Positions 5,708 through 12,473 of a stretch of DNA of 27,177 bases are shown piece after piece (position 1 is the first letter of the stretch; each line of letters begins with the position of its first letter). Below the pieces are notes generated by a model, which worked only from the letters and a program-made list of their open reading frames with translations, was not told where the DNA came from and searched no databases. Made by a program: the position numbers and the translations under genes. The stretch is from a virus. The DNA lies in the IMG/VR virus record IMGVR_UViG_3300025626_000107, positions 1 through 27,177 of that record. One strand, written 5' to 3'.

Positions 5708-6497
5708 TTCTTTAAGTGGAGGAAAAACAAGTAGTTACTTGTCAGTTCATTATCCTGCTAACTATAATATTTTTTCCTTGATTAGAATTGATGATGTAAA
5801 ATGTAAACCCAAAGATTCAAAATTAATTCAAATGGTTTCAGATAAATTAGATTTGGATTTTATTGCTACTGCTGAATCTGATAAAACATTAAAAGTTATG
5901 TTTGACTTAGAACAAGTATTAAGTAAAGAAATTACTTGGGTTTCGGGTAATAGTTTTGATGAGGTTATTTTAAAGAAAAAAGCACTACCAAATGAGTTAA
6001 TGAGATTCTGCACAACAGAAATGAAATTAAAGCCAATATTTGATTGGTGGCTAAAAAATATTAATGAGAAGGTGAAGATGGGAATTGGGTTTAGATACGA
6101 TGAAAAAGAACGTGCTGATAGATTTACCACATCATTTAAGACAATAGTAGGAAAAAGAAAAACTAGGAACAAATGGGAAGAAATTGAATGGAGAGAAGGA
6201 TATTTTCCTTTAATAGAAAACAAGATTACTCATTACCCTATTCATAAATGGGCAATGAAAAGTAATATTGATTTTCCCGAAGATTCGAATTGTGTTGGTT
6301 GTTTTCATAAACAAGTTCAGCAACTAAGAAAGAATTGGGATGATGAACCTTTGAAGATGCAATGGTTTTCAAATCAAGAAAAAAAACACACATGGAAAAA
6401 AGAAATGAATTTTAAACAAATAAAAAAGGTAGGTAAACAATTAGACTTCACTTATGGTGGAGGTAGTGGTTGCCAAGGAGGATTTTGTACAGATTAA
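5694..6497 (+). CDS. PAPS reductase / adenine-nucleotide alpha-hydrolase family protein
   Basis: A 267-residue protein of the PP-loop ATPase superfamily. The ATP-binding loop is S8-G-G-K11-T-S near the N-terminus. R105-F-C106-T-T-E-x-K-L-K-P follows the pattern of PAPS-reductase-like phage proteins, as does G132-F-R134-Y-D136-E-K-E-R140. C200-V-G-C203 plus C260 and C265 make a possible metal or Fe-S site. Members activate a substrate by adenylation; relatives include sulphate-assimilation reductases, DndC of DNA phosphorothioation, and enzymes for modified bases. Position in the replication operon suggests DNA or nucleotide modification rather than sulphate assimilation, but this is inference. 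No DndD/E-like partner is visible. Confidence 0.78.
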   Translation: MKTINSLSGGKTSSYLSVHYPANYNIFSLIRIDDVKCKPKDSKLIQMVSDKLDLDFIATAESDKTLKVMFDLEQVLSKEITWVSGNSFDEVILKKKALPNELMRFCTTEMKLKPIFDWWLKNINEKVKMGIGFRYDEKERADRFTTSFKTIVGKRKTRNKWEEIEWREGYFPLIENKITHYPIHKWAMKSNIDFPEDSNCVGCFHKQVQQLRKNWDDEPLKMQWFSNQEKKHTWKKEMNFKQIKKVGKQLDFTYGGGSGCQGGFCTD

Positions 6498-6498
6498 T

Positions 6499-6681
6499 AT
6501 GAAAGATAGTATATTAGAAAGCGTTTTAGACAAGTTTAAACAACGCTCAGAGGAAGGAATTAAGAAGTATGGTGTAACTATGGATAGAAAAGATTTAAAT
6601 GGCTTAGAATGGCTGACACATCTTCAAGAAGAATTGATGGATGCAACGTTATATATAGAGAAATTAAAAAAAGAATTGTGA
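6499..6681 (+). CDS. Short MazG-like/phage nucleotide-hydrolase-related protein
   Basis: A 60-residue protein. The frame opens at 6454 inside the previous gene, but the ATG at 6499, one base after the previous stop, is the likely start. It carries the pattern KYGVTMDRKDLNGLEWLTHLQEELMDA split between residues about 19-45, with an E-E-x-x-D-A helix like one half of MazG-type all-alpha pyrophosphohydrolases, and is a familiar short phage protein. Whether so short a protein is an active hydrolase is unclear; it may dimerise. Operon member. Confidence 0.6.
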   Translation: MKDSILESVLDKFKQRSEEGIKKYGVTMDRKDLNGLEWLTHLQEELMDATLYIEKLKKEL

Positions 6682-6788
6682 TTTCAATTATTGACATAGC
6701 AACATTAATATTAGTAATATACACATTGGCAGTAATAAGTGACATAAAAAACAAAATAAATGACAGACAGAGAAAAAAACGCAAGTGA
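6678..6788 (+). CDS. Tiny membrane peptide, GTG start
   Basis: A 36-residue frame starting with GTG that overlaps the previous TGA (GTGA) and ending in TGA at 6786-6788. It has one hydrophobic stretch (about residues 2-21, IIDIATLILVIYTLAVIS) and a very basic tail (DRQRKKRK), which by the positive-inside rule suggests a cytoplasmic C-terminus. It fills the only gap between two operon genes. The non-ATG start and tiny size leave doubt. Confidence 0.42.
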   Translation: MISIIDIATLILVIYTLAVISDIKNKINDRQRKKRK

Positions 6789-6951
6789 TCAAGCACAGAA
6801 ATTAATCAGCAGATACATCAGCGAATGTGGTGTTGATGAGGATTCCGCAAAAAAAGGAGTTTTGATTTTAGTAGATGAGATATTTAAATGGGGTTTACCT
6901 TATAGATATCAGATAGAATTTTGGACAGAAGTAAAACGATATTTAAAATGA
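6760..6951 (+). CDS. Small unknown protein
   Basis: A 63-residue helical protein beginning MTDREKNASDQAQKL, with a hydrophobic core segment GVLILVDEIFKWG in the middle and an aromatic-rich end. No family recognised. Its ATG lies within the end of the putative membrane peptide, and its stop overlaps the next start by four bases (ATGA), so it is translated as part of the operon leading to the DnaA-like protein. Confidence 0.62.
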   Translation: MTDREKNASDQAQKLISRYISECGVDEDSAKKGVLILVDEIFKWGLPYRYQIEFWTEVKRYLK

Positions 6952-7319
6952 CTGCACAGGAAATTAGTGATAGAATAATCAAGAAAACAGGAGTTAATGT
7001 TTTTGAAGATAGTAGGAAAAGGGAAGTTATTCACCATAGATCATTACTAATCTACTTGTTGAGGGAAAAAATGAATCTAAGATGGACAAATATTGCGTTA
7101 TTCTTTAAGGCAAATAAAAAGAACATAACACACGCAACTGTCATACATTCACATCATTATTACAAGGTGTACAAGGATGAAAATCCTAAACTTGAAGAGT
7201 TAGAAAAACAGTTTAACTTTACACCTGTCGATCTTGACACACTAGATAAAATACACATGCTAGAAAATAAGGTTAAAAATTTAAAAAAAGTAATTCAGAG
7301 ATATGAAAAAGTTGATTAA
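6948..7319 (+). CDS. DnaA C-terminal-domain-like DNA-binding protein
   Basis: A 123-residue protein starting at the ATG that overlaps the previous stop (the frame is open to a TTG at 6921, less likely). Residues about 25-75 resemble domain IV of DnaA: a helix R-K-R-E-V-I-x-x-R-S-L-L-I-Y-L-L-R-E, then W-T-N-I-A-L-F-F, and T-H-A-T-V-I-H-S-H at about 65-73, matching the DHTTV-type motif with which DnaA reads its box. There is no ATPase domain. A coiled-coil tail follows (about 100-120). It may bind specific DNA sites for replication start or packaging; the position just before the terminase genes allows either. Confidence 0.6.
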   Translation: MTAQEISDRIIKKTGVNVFEDSRKREVIHHRSLLIYLLREKMNLRWTNIALFFKANKKNITHATVIHSHHYYKVYKDENPKLEELEKQFNFTPVDLDTLDKIHMLENKVKNLKKVIQRYEKVD

Positions 7320-7473
7320 AAAAATAGGTAACTACATAATAGATTACTTCACAGAGACTGATCCCAACAAATTAGAGATTAGTATTCCTAAAAACTTCAA
7401 GACAAAGAAGGAGCAGAATTTCTTTATCAGAAGGACAAAGGATTTTATAATAGAAAATACCAACATTATATAA
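7303..7473 (+). CDS. Small unknown basic protein
   Basis: A 56-residue protein beginning MKKLIKKIGNYIIDYF and ending in TAA at 7471-7473. It overlaps the DnaA-like gene by 17 bases. It is rich in Lys, Ile and Phe, with basic clusters at the start and middle (KNFKTKKEQ, FIRRTKDF). No family recognised. It is the last gene before the terminase unit, after which 23 bases are non-coding. Confidence 0.6.
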   Translation: MKKLIKKIGNYIIDYFTETDPNKLEISIPKNFKTKKEQNFFIRRTKDFIIENTNII

Positions 7474-7496
7474 ATTGAATAAACAAAAATAAATCT

Positions 7497-7766
7497 ATGG
7501 ATGGCAGACAAAAAAACGGAGGAGCAAGAGAAGGAGCAGGGCGCCCTAAAAAGGCAGATGAAGAAAAGTTAATAGAAAAACTAGATGCATTAATTGATTC
7601 GGACAAGGTAGTAATGAAACTAGGTGAGATGTGTCTTAAAGGAGATTCAAGAGCATTGACATTATACTTCAATTACAGATACGGAAAGCCAAAAGAAAAG
7701 ATTGACATATCAGCAACAGAAGGTTTAAATGTCAACTTTAAGGATTTGATTCAATTTAGTGATTAA
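7497..7766 (+). CDS. terS: Terminase small subunit
   Basis: An 89-residue protein. The N-terminus has GGAREGAGRPKK at about residues 8-19, the glycine/basic segment that opens many phage small terminases and related DNA-binding proteins. A helix EKLIEKLDALIDSD and a second helical part with LTLYFNYRYGKPKEKID follow; YGKP is typical of the family. Small terminase recognises the packaging site and stimulates the large subunit. It overlaps the large-subunit gene by eight bases, which confirms the assignment. It is shorter than most (about 140-180 residues), so the oligomerisation part is minimal. The start follows an A-rich leader. Confidence 0.8.
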   Translation: MDGRQKNGGAREGAGRPKKADEEKLIEKLDALIDSDKVVMKLGEMCLKGDSRALTLYFNYRYGKPKEKIDISATEGLNVNFKDLIQFSD

Positions 7767-8967
7767 GGTAAACCCGAAGTATTCACCAATATCAAAGGCG
7801 GATTCTAGGTATTTTATTGTAACAGGTGGAAGAGGTAGTGGTAAATCATTTTCCATCAATTTAATGTTGTGCCTTTTAACCTATGAGAAAGGACACGTTA
7901 TCCTTTTCAGTAGGTACACCTTAACATCTGCTTATGTATCTATCATTCCCGAATTTATAGAGAAGTTGGAACTGCTTAATATTTTTGATCATTTCCAAAT
8001 AACAAAGGATGAGATTCAAAATAAAATATCGGGTTCAAAGATTATCTTCAAAGGAATAAAAACATCATCGGGTGATCAAACCGCAAATCTAAAGTCATTG
8101 CAAGGTGTCACTACATTTGTACTAGATGAGGCTGAAGAACTAACCAATGAGGACACATTCGATAAGATAGATTTATCTGTACGTTCTCAGATTCAAACAA
8201 ACAGGATCATCTTGATCTTAAACCCAACAACCAAGGAACATTGGATTTACCAAAGGTTCTTCCAAGACAAAGGAACACAGGAGGGGGTAAACACTAGCAA
8301 AGAGGATGTGACATATATCCACACAACCTATCTTGATAACATTCAAAACCTTTCAGAAAGTTACCTATCTCAAATAGACAATATTAAGGTAAGACGCCCC
8401 AATAAATACAAGCATCAAATACTAGGAGGATGGTTAGATAAAGCAGAAGGTGTAATTTTCGATAATTGGAAAATAGGAGAATTTAAAAAGGTAGGGGTTT
8501 CTGTCTTTGGACAAGACTATGGATTTGCATCAGATGAATCTACGCTGATTGAAACCAACATTGACACAACAAATAAAATCATTTATCTAAGGGAATGTTT
8601 TTATATCAAACATCTAACCACATCACAGATTGCTGAACTGAATTTAAAACACGCAGGTGATGCTTTGATAATAGGGGATAGTGCAGAACCTAGATTGATA
8701 AATGAACTGAAATCTAAGGGAAGTAAAATAGTTGCATCTGTAAAAGGACAAGGTTCTATTACCTATGGAATATCCTTGATTCAAGATTATGATTTAATAG
8801 TATCAGAAGATTCGGTTAACTTGATCAAAGAACTTAACAATTACTGTTGGCTAGAACGTAAATCAAAAACTCCACAGGATTCCCACAATCACCTTCTTGA
8901 TGCACTTAGGTACTCGGTTACCTATCAATTACAAAACCCCAATAGGGGTAAATATCATGTTAGATAA
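7759..8967 (+). CDS. terL: Terminase large subunit (packaging ATPase and nuclease)
   Basis: A 402-residue protein with both domains. The ATPase has Walker A G23-G-R-G-S-G-K29-S30 and Walker B FVLD123-E124. The RNase H-like nuclease has acidic residues D253 (GQDYGFASDES), D307 (IGDSAEP) and D381 (HNHLLDALRYS). It cuts concatemeric DNA and drives it into the prohead through the portal. Length is normal. The start is GTG at 7759, within the end of the small subunit gene; the next in-frame ATG lies beyond the P-loop, so GTG must be used. The portal gene is 12.5 kb away, unlike the usual terL-portal neighbourhood. Confidence 0.95.
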   Translation: MIKVNPKYSPISKADSRYFIVTGGRGSGKSFSINLMLCLLTYEKGHVILFSRYTLTSAYVSIIPEFIEKLELLNIFDHFQITKDEIQNKISGSKIIFKGIKTSSGDQTANLKSLQGVTTFVLDEAEELTNEDTFDKIDLSVRSQIQTNRIILILNPTTKEHWIYQRFFQDKGTQEGVNTSKEDVTYIHTTYLDNIQNLSESYLSQIDNIKVRRPNKYKHQILGGWLDKAEGVIFDNWKIGEFKKVGVSVFGQDYGFASDESTLIETNIDTTNKIIYLRECFYIKHLTTSQIAELNLKHAGDALIIGDSAEPRLINELKSKGSKIVASVKGQGSITYGISLIQDYDLIVSEDSVNLIKELNNYCWLERKSKTPQDSHNHLLDALRYSVTYQLQNPNRGKYHVR

Positions 8968-8974
8968 TAAAGTT

Positions 8975-9004
8975 TTTGTTTTATAACTTTATTGTTGTAT
9001 CTTG
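8975..9004 (+). promoter_or_regulatory. Host-type promoter for the 9029-9648 cassette
   Basis: TTTG (8975-8978), 19-base spacer, TATCTTG (8998-9004), close to the Bacteroidota consensus. A leader with AATCAATAAACAAACAAA runs up to the ATG at 9029. It lies just after the terL stop. Confidence 0.72.
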
Positions 9005-9028
9005 CCTTTAAATCAATAAACAAACAAA

Positions 9029-9367
9029 ATGAAAGACTTATTTACAGATCAAGAACTAGAAGAGTTGCTAAAGGATTTAAAACCCATAGACATTCACATA
9101 GGTGATTCAGAGATTCACACAGAAGAAATTACTTGGAGTGTAGGATGCATTGATATTTATGCTGATATTATTTGTGTAAGGAAAACCATTAGTGATCCCG
9201 ACACATACGAGGAATATGGATATATGCGAACCGATGATGGTGTTTATGAATATATTTTTGATATTGATGAAATGGCTATATATTGCGATGATGAAGATTG
9301 TTCAACATACGAGCAAGAATTAAGGGTTGTCATCCCTAAAATTAAATCTTTAATTTCAATAGCATGA
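9029..9367 (+). CDS. Unknown acidic protein (moron-like cassette, gene 1)
   Basis: A 112-residue, strongly acidic protein (many Asp and Glu, few Lys or Arg) with Cys residues at about 40 and in CDDEDC near residues 86-91. No family recognised. It is transcribed from its own host-type promoter and forms a two-gene unit with the next gene, closed by a terminator. This separates it from the terminase before and the virion genes behind. Acidic small phage proteins of this kind can act as DNA mimics or bind host regulators; that is a suggestion from composition and context only. Confidence 0.75.
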   Translation: MKDLFTDQELEELLKDLKPIDIHIGDSEIHTEEITWSVGCIDIYADIICVRKTISDPDTYEEYGYMRTDDGVYEYIFDIDEMAIYCDDEDCSTYEQELRVVIPKIKSLISIA

Positions 9368-9648
9368 ACAAGATACAGAACACACACGATGCAGAATATT
9401 GGAACAATGCACACCTTTGTTCCGAAGTACTTAGAAAATGGAATAAGATCAAACCCGAAAACGAAGAGATCAAAGCAGTAATGACTGCACTTGGAGAGAT
9501 GTCTTTTTATGTTGCTAGGTTGCATCACGATGCACAGGCAAGGGATAAGGTTCTTCAAGAGTACAAATTAGAAAGAAATAAATGGTGTAAAAGAGCAATG
9601 GATGCAGAACACAGATATGACAACGTAAAGAAGTTAGAAGGCATTTAA
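9364..9648 (+). CDS. Unknown helical protein (moron-like cassette, gene 2)
   Basis: A 94-residue helical protein, start overlapping the previous stop (ATGA). It is rich in charged residues, with a likely amphipathic helix in the middle (AVMTALGEMSFYVARLHHDA) and a second towards the end. No known domain recognised. The preceding gene and the strong terminator at 9673-9701 mark the pair as an independently expressed cassette between terminase and tail genes. Confidence 0.72.
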   Translation: MNKIQNTHDAEYWNNAHLCSEVLRKWNKIKPENEEIKAVMTALGEMSFYVARLHHDAQARDKVLQEYKLERNKWCKRAMDAEHRYDNVKKLEGI

Positions 9649-9672
9649 AACTTTTGTTTAGTTGGTTAATTG

Positions 9673-9701
9673 GGGTAGTCAGAAATGGCTGCCCTTTTTT
9701 T
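9673..9701 (+). terminator. Rho-independent terminator with GAAA tetraloop
   Basis: GGGTAGTCA (9673-9681) pairs fully with TGGCTGCCC (9686-9694; two G-U pairs) around a GAAA tetraloop, followed by seven T (9695-9701). It insulates the cassette at 9029-9648 from the virion operon. Confidence 0.9.
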
Positions 9702-9707
9702 GTGTTT

Positions 9708-9738
9708 AAAAATCACTTGGTTTTTGCGTTATATAATT
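9708..9738 (+). promoter_or_regulatory. Candidate phage late promoter 1 (CGTTATATA)
   Basis: CGTTATATA at 9727-9735 is followed by three bases and then the ATG at 9739. An A tract lies at 9708-9712. The same motif with identical distance to the start codon occurs at 16632, 18702 and 21120. It starts the virion operon directly behind a terminator. Confidence 0.62.
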
Positions 9739-10395
9739 ATGAAAGCAACAGTAACTGTACCAAACCTGTCAGAGATTACTTTAGAACAGTATCAAAGATT
9801 CTTGAAAGTTCAGCAGATAAACAAGGATGATGAGTATATCATTAAGTTGAAGATGATTGAAATATTCTGCAACGTAGATTTTAAGGATGCAAGGAATATC
9901 AAGTTCACAGATGTTGAGAGGATCATTGAGAAGTTAACAGAATCCTTTCATCAAAAACCCAATCTTATCAAAACATTCAAAATGGATGGGGTTGAATATG
10001 GGTTTATTCCTTCGATGGAAGAAATGACTTTTGGAGAATACATTGATGTTGACACATACCTTCCACAAGATGATCAAATGCACCTTGCAATGAATGTGTT
10101 GTACCGTCCTATTACAAGTAAGAAAGCAGGCAAGTATTCTATTGAAGATTATGACATAAACACAAAGGAGAGGATGAAACAAATGCCTTTGAAGGTTATG
10201 TTGTCAGCCACTTTTTTTTTGCAAAATTTAGGCTTGGAGTTACTGAACGTTACGAGCAATTATTTACAGGGGGAAATGGAGAAACAACAACTCTCTCCGC
10301 AGGATTTGGAAAAAAGTGGGGATGGTATTCAAGCATCTATGCACTCGCTCAAGGAGATATTGAAAGATTTGAAGGTATCACTTCCCTTGAATTAG
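9739..10395 (+). CDS. Tail assembly chaperone, short (unshifted) product
   Basis: A 218-residue protein starting at the ATG behind the CGTTATATA motif; the earlier ATG at 9685 lies inside the terminator and is rejected. The N-terminal 160 residues are the common domain (MKATVTVPNLSEITLEQYQ..., KMDGVEYGFIPSMEEMTFGEYIDVD). After residue 160 this frame continues with a helix and ends SLPLN. A second frame, reached by a -1 slip at nine T, carries another conserved-looking end. Production of a short and a frameshifted long form is the mark of gpG/gpGT-type tail assembly chaperones, which coat the tape measure while the tube polymerises. The tape measure is 4.3 kb downstream, further than usual. 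Confidence 0.7.
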   Translation: MKATVTVPNLSEITLEQYQRFLKVQQINKDDEYIIKLKMIEIFCNVDFKDARNIKFTDVERIIEKLTESFHQKPNLIKTFKMDGVEYGFIPSMEEMTFGEYIDVDTYLPQDDQMHLAMNVLYRPITSKKAGKYSIEDYDINTKERMKQMPLKVMLSATFFLQNLGLELLNVTSNYLQGEMEKQQLSPQDLEKSGDGIQASMHSLKEILKDLKVSLPLN

Positions 10396-10478
10396 ATCAA
10401 TGTTTAACGATGCTTACATTTATGAAAGAGAAGAACGAAGTGGAAGCACAACAAATAAAAAATAAACAAAGAAGATGA
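9739..10478 (+). CDS. Tail assembly chaperone, long -1 frameshift product
   Basis: If ribosomes slip -1 at the T9 run (10212-10220), residues 1-160 are joined to 86 residues read from 10218 to 10475, stop TGA 10476-10478. That extension contains GFGKKWGWYSSIYALAQGD and a helix LELDQCLTMLTFMKEKNE, a WGWYSSIYALA-type pattern that I associate with tail-assembly proteins of Bacteroidota phages. The -1 frame is open only from 10155 and has no ATG before about position 10408, so the W-G-W segment cannot be made by a separate ATG start. The stop overlaps the next ATG (ATGA), again as for a real gene end. Total 246 residues. Confidence 0.72.
10212..10220 (+). other. Ribosomal slippery sequence (T9), -1 frameshift site
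   Basis: Nine T after GCCAC, read ACT-TTT-TTT-TTG in frame 0. The heptamer T-TTT-TTT fits the X-XXY-YYZ rule for -1 slippage. After the slip the next codons are TTT-GCA-AAA. A sequencing homopolymer error is the alternative, but both frames downstream look protein-like. Confidence 0.7.
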
Positions 10479-10954
10479 GTCAAGGAATTAGGGGATTTTA
10501 TCAAGTAACCAAAACATTGGAAGATCAATTACTTCTAGATGTAAACTGTAAAACTGTTACCACAGGTGACATATCAAATGTCAATTTAAACAAGCAAGAT
10601 ATTTTCCCCTTGTCGCATATATTGATAAATAGTGTGACACAAAGTGATGACAATGGAAGTGGTTTATACACCTTTAACATTAGCATTCTTTCAATGGATA
10701 TTGTAGATCAAAGCAAAGAACCAACAACAGATATTTTCAGAGGCAATGACAATACTCAAGATATTTTAAACACACAAATGTCTGTCAGCAACAAATTGAT
10801 CCAACTAATGCGAGGAGGTACTTTATTTCAGAATATGTACCAAGTAAGGGGAGACGCTACATTTGAGTTTTTCACAGAAAGGTTTGAGAATGAACTAGCA
10901 GGAGTTACTGCTACTTTCAACTTAACCATTTACAACGATATATTTATTTGCTGA
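10475..10954 (+). CDS. Probable tail terminator/tail structural protein
   Basis: A 159-residue protein beginning MSQGIRGFYQVTKTLEDQ. It has alternating polar beta-type strands (VTTGDISNVNL, LYTFNISILSMDIVDQ, GVTATFNLTIYNDI) and a middle helix (DILNTQMSVSNKLIQLMRG), compatible with the small alpha/beta fold of tail terminator or tail completion proteins. The assignment is from position between the tail chaperone and a gp10-like protein. It is coupled at both ends (ATGA overlap upstream, TGATG downstream). The unusual final residue is Cys. Confidence 0.5.
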   Translation: MSQGIRGFYQVTKTLEDQLLLDVNCKTVTTGDISNVNLNKQDIFPLSHILINSVTQSDDNGSGLYTFNISILSMDIVDQSKEPTTDIFRGNDNTQDILNTQMSVSNKLIQLMRGGTLFQNMYQVRGDATFEFFTERFENELAGVTATFNLTIYNDIFIC

Positions 10955-11484
10955 TGGATTATTTAGAACTAAGCAAAGCCTTAAATGCATTTGGCAAATA
11001 TGTTATCCAACAGTCAAGATCAAACTTGACAAAAGGAAAAAAGAACTCTACAAGTGATTTGTACAATTCTTTAAAGTATGAGCCAAGACAAGAAGAGGGT
11101 GCTTTTCTAATTGATTTCATAATGGAAGATTATGGTGATTTTGTAGATCAAGGTGTAAGAGGTGCAGGTAGTAGTTCAAATAATAGAACATCACCATTTA
11201 AGTTTGGTAGTGGTACAGGCAAAAAAGGAGGCTTAACAAAAGGCATTGAAAAATGGATTAAGCAAAAACCCATTAAACAATGGAAGGATAAAAAGACAGG
11301 TAAATTCCTATCTTATAAATCAATGAAATTCTTAATTGCGAGGAGCATATACAACAAAGGGACTAAGCCAAGTCTATTCTTCACAAAGCCTTTTTACTCT
11401 GCTTTTAAACGCTTACCTGTTGATATAGTAAAGGCATTTAAATTAGATATTGAAAAAGCAATAGTTCTAGGAACTAAAAGATAA
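10954..11484 (+). CDS. HK97 gp10-like head-tail/tail completion protein
   Basis: A 176-residue protein; start ATG 10954 overlaps the previous TGA, preferred over TTG 10948. The N-terminal helix LSKALNAFGKYVIQQSRSNL, then LYNSLKYEPRQ and MEDYGDFVDQGVRG at about 40-75, match the pattern of HK97 gp10-type proteins (Y-x-x-x-x-x-x-G after an amphipathic helix and short strands). A glycine/lysine-rich loop (GKKGGLTKGIEKW) and a basic C-terminal half follow. Such proteins join the tail to the head or close the tail end. The family call is tentative because it rests on pattern and context. Confidence 0.55.
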   Translation: MDYLELSKALNAFGKYVIQQSRSNLTKGKKNSTSDLYNSLKYEPRQEEGAFLIDFIMEDYGDFVDQGVRGAGSSSNNRTSPFKFGSGTGKKGGLTKGIEKWIKQKPIKQWKDKKTGKFLSYKSMKFLIARSIYNKGTKPSLFFTKPFYSAFKRLPVDIVKAFKLDIEKAIVLGTKR

Positions 11485-11486
11485 TT

Positions 11487-12473
11487 ATGGCAAATATATT
11501 AGTACGCTCACCAAGGTTTGAAACCTTCACAATGGGAGGATCACAAAACAGTATAAAATTAGAACTGTACATAGGAGGAGTTTTAAGATATACGATTATT
11601 AAAAATGCTGCACCTAGTAGTTTTGTTACTTTTGAAATTGCTGAATTAATCAGAGATTACATTTCTCAAACATTCACAGGTGGACAAACACAACCCGTAA
11701 CAGTATCAACTGCATCTTCAAATGTGAAACAATACACAGGGCAAAATGGAACAGGAACTGAGGGATCACCAACTGCAATTACTCATACTGCTTTCAATGG
11801 ATATGGAACTTTTATGGAAGGAGCAAATCCTACACTTGCAAATGATTCTATTTGGCTGATCTCAAAAGATGTAATTAAGGATGGATATTATGTGTATGCA
11901 CCTATTGGTTCTTCGGGTTGGGTTTCTCAAATAACGGCAGGGGGAACACCTACACAAGCAGGTTTTAATTCAGCAACTACATCATTGACAGTAGGAACAA
12001 CAGATGTTAACATTGTTAGAATTGATTGCACCAAATACGGAGATGGTAAAAAAATTACATTTGTTAACAAGTATGGAGCATTACAAGATTTGTGGTTTTC
12101 TTTAAAAAGTGTAAAAGCAACAGAATCATCAAGAGAAACCTATAACTCAAACACAATAAATACATCTAGTGGATCGGCTACATACTCAGTAAACGCACCA
12201 ACCAAAAGTGTATTTAATAAAACTGCCAAGCAAAAAATCACATTGAGTAGTGGGTATTATCCCGAAGGTGCTAATCCTTATTTTGAGGAATTGCTTTTAT
12301 CAGATCAAGTATGGTTGACACAACCCGATCCATACGATCCCTCCACAGAGCAAGTTGTACCTGTGATTATTACAACATCTTCATTCACATATAAGACTAG
12401 CCTAAACGATAGGTTGATTGATTATGTCATGGAATTTGAAATGGCATTTGATTACATAAATAATGTTAGATAA
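11487..12473 (+). CDS. Tail structural protein, unknown family
   Basis: A 328-residue protein dominated by beta-type sequence, with Gly/Thr/Ser-rich parts (FTGGQTQPVTVSTASSN near 60-80). The start reads MANILVRSPRFETFTMGG. It ends next to the 723-residue tail protein, with the stop and the next ATG sharing bases (TAATG). No cysteine-rich or enzymatic motifs. I recall similar proteins beside tail genes in Bacteroidota phages but cannot give a role; a tail-tip or baseplate-type component upstream of the tape measure is a reasonable guess. Confidence 0.6.
   Translation: MANILVRSPRFETFTMGGSQNSIKLELYIGGVLRYTIIKNAAPSSFVTFEIAELIRDYISQTFTGGQTQPVTVSTASSNVKQYTGQNGTGTEGSPTAITHTAFNGYGTFMEGANPTLANDSIWLISKDVIKDGYYVYAPIGSSGWVSQITAGGTPTQAGFNSATTSLTVGTTDVNIVRIDCTKYGDGKKITFVNKYGALQDLWFSLKSVKATESSRETYNSNTINTSSGSATYSVNAPTKSVFNKTAKQKITLSSGYYPEGANPYFEELLLSDQVWLTQPDPYDPSTEQVVPVIITTSSFTYKTSLNDRLIDYVMEFEMAFDYINNVR

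Noticed and set aside
6646-6656. CGTTATATATAG inside the gene at 6499
   Set aside because: It lies in coding sequence with no start codon at the fixed distance, so probably a chance match.
7464-7472. CATTATATA upstream of the small terminase gene, resembling the late motif
   Set aside because: One base differs in the otherwise invariant CGTT, and it lies 33 bases from the ATG rather than 12. It also overlaps the end of the preceding gene. Too weak to call a fifth late promoter.
9685-9738. Extended start for the tail chaperone at ATG 9685
   Set aside because: It lies in the terminator hairpin, and the added residues are hydrophobic and unlike the family; the ATG at 9739 has the CGTTATATA motif.
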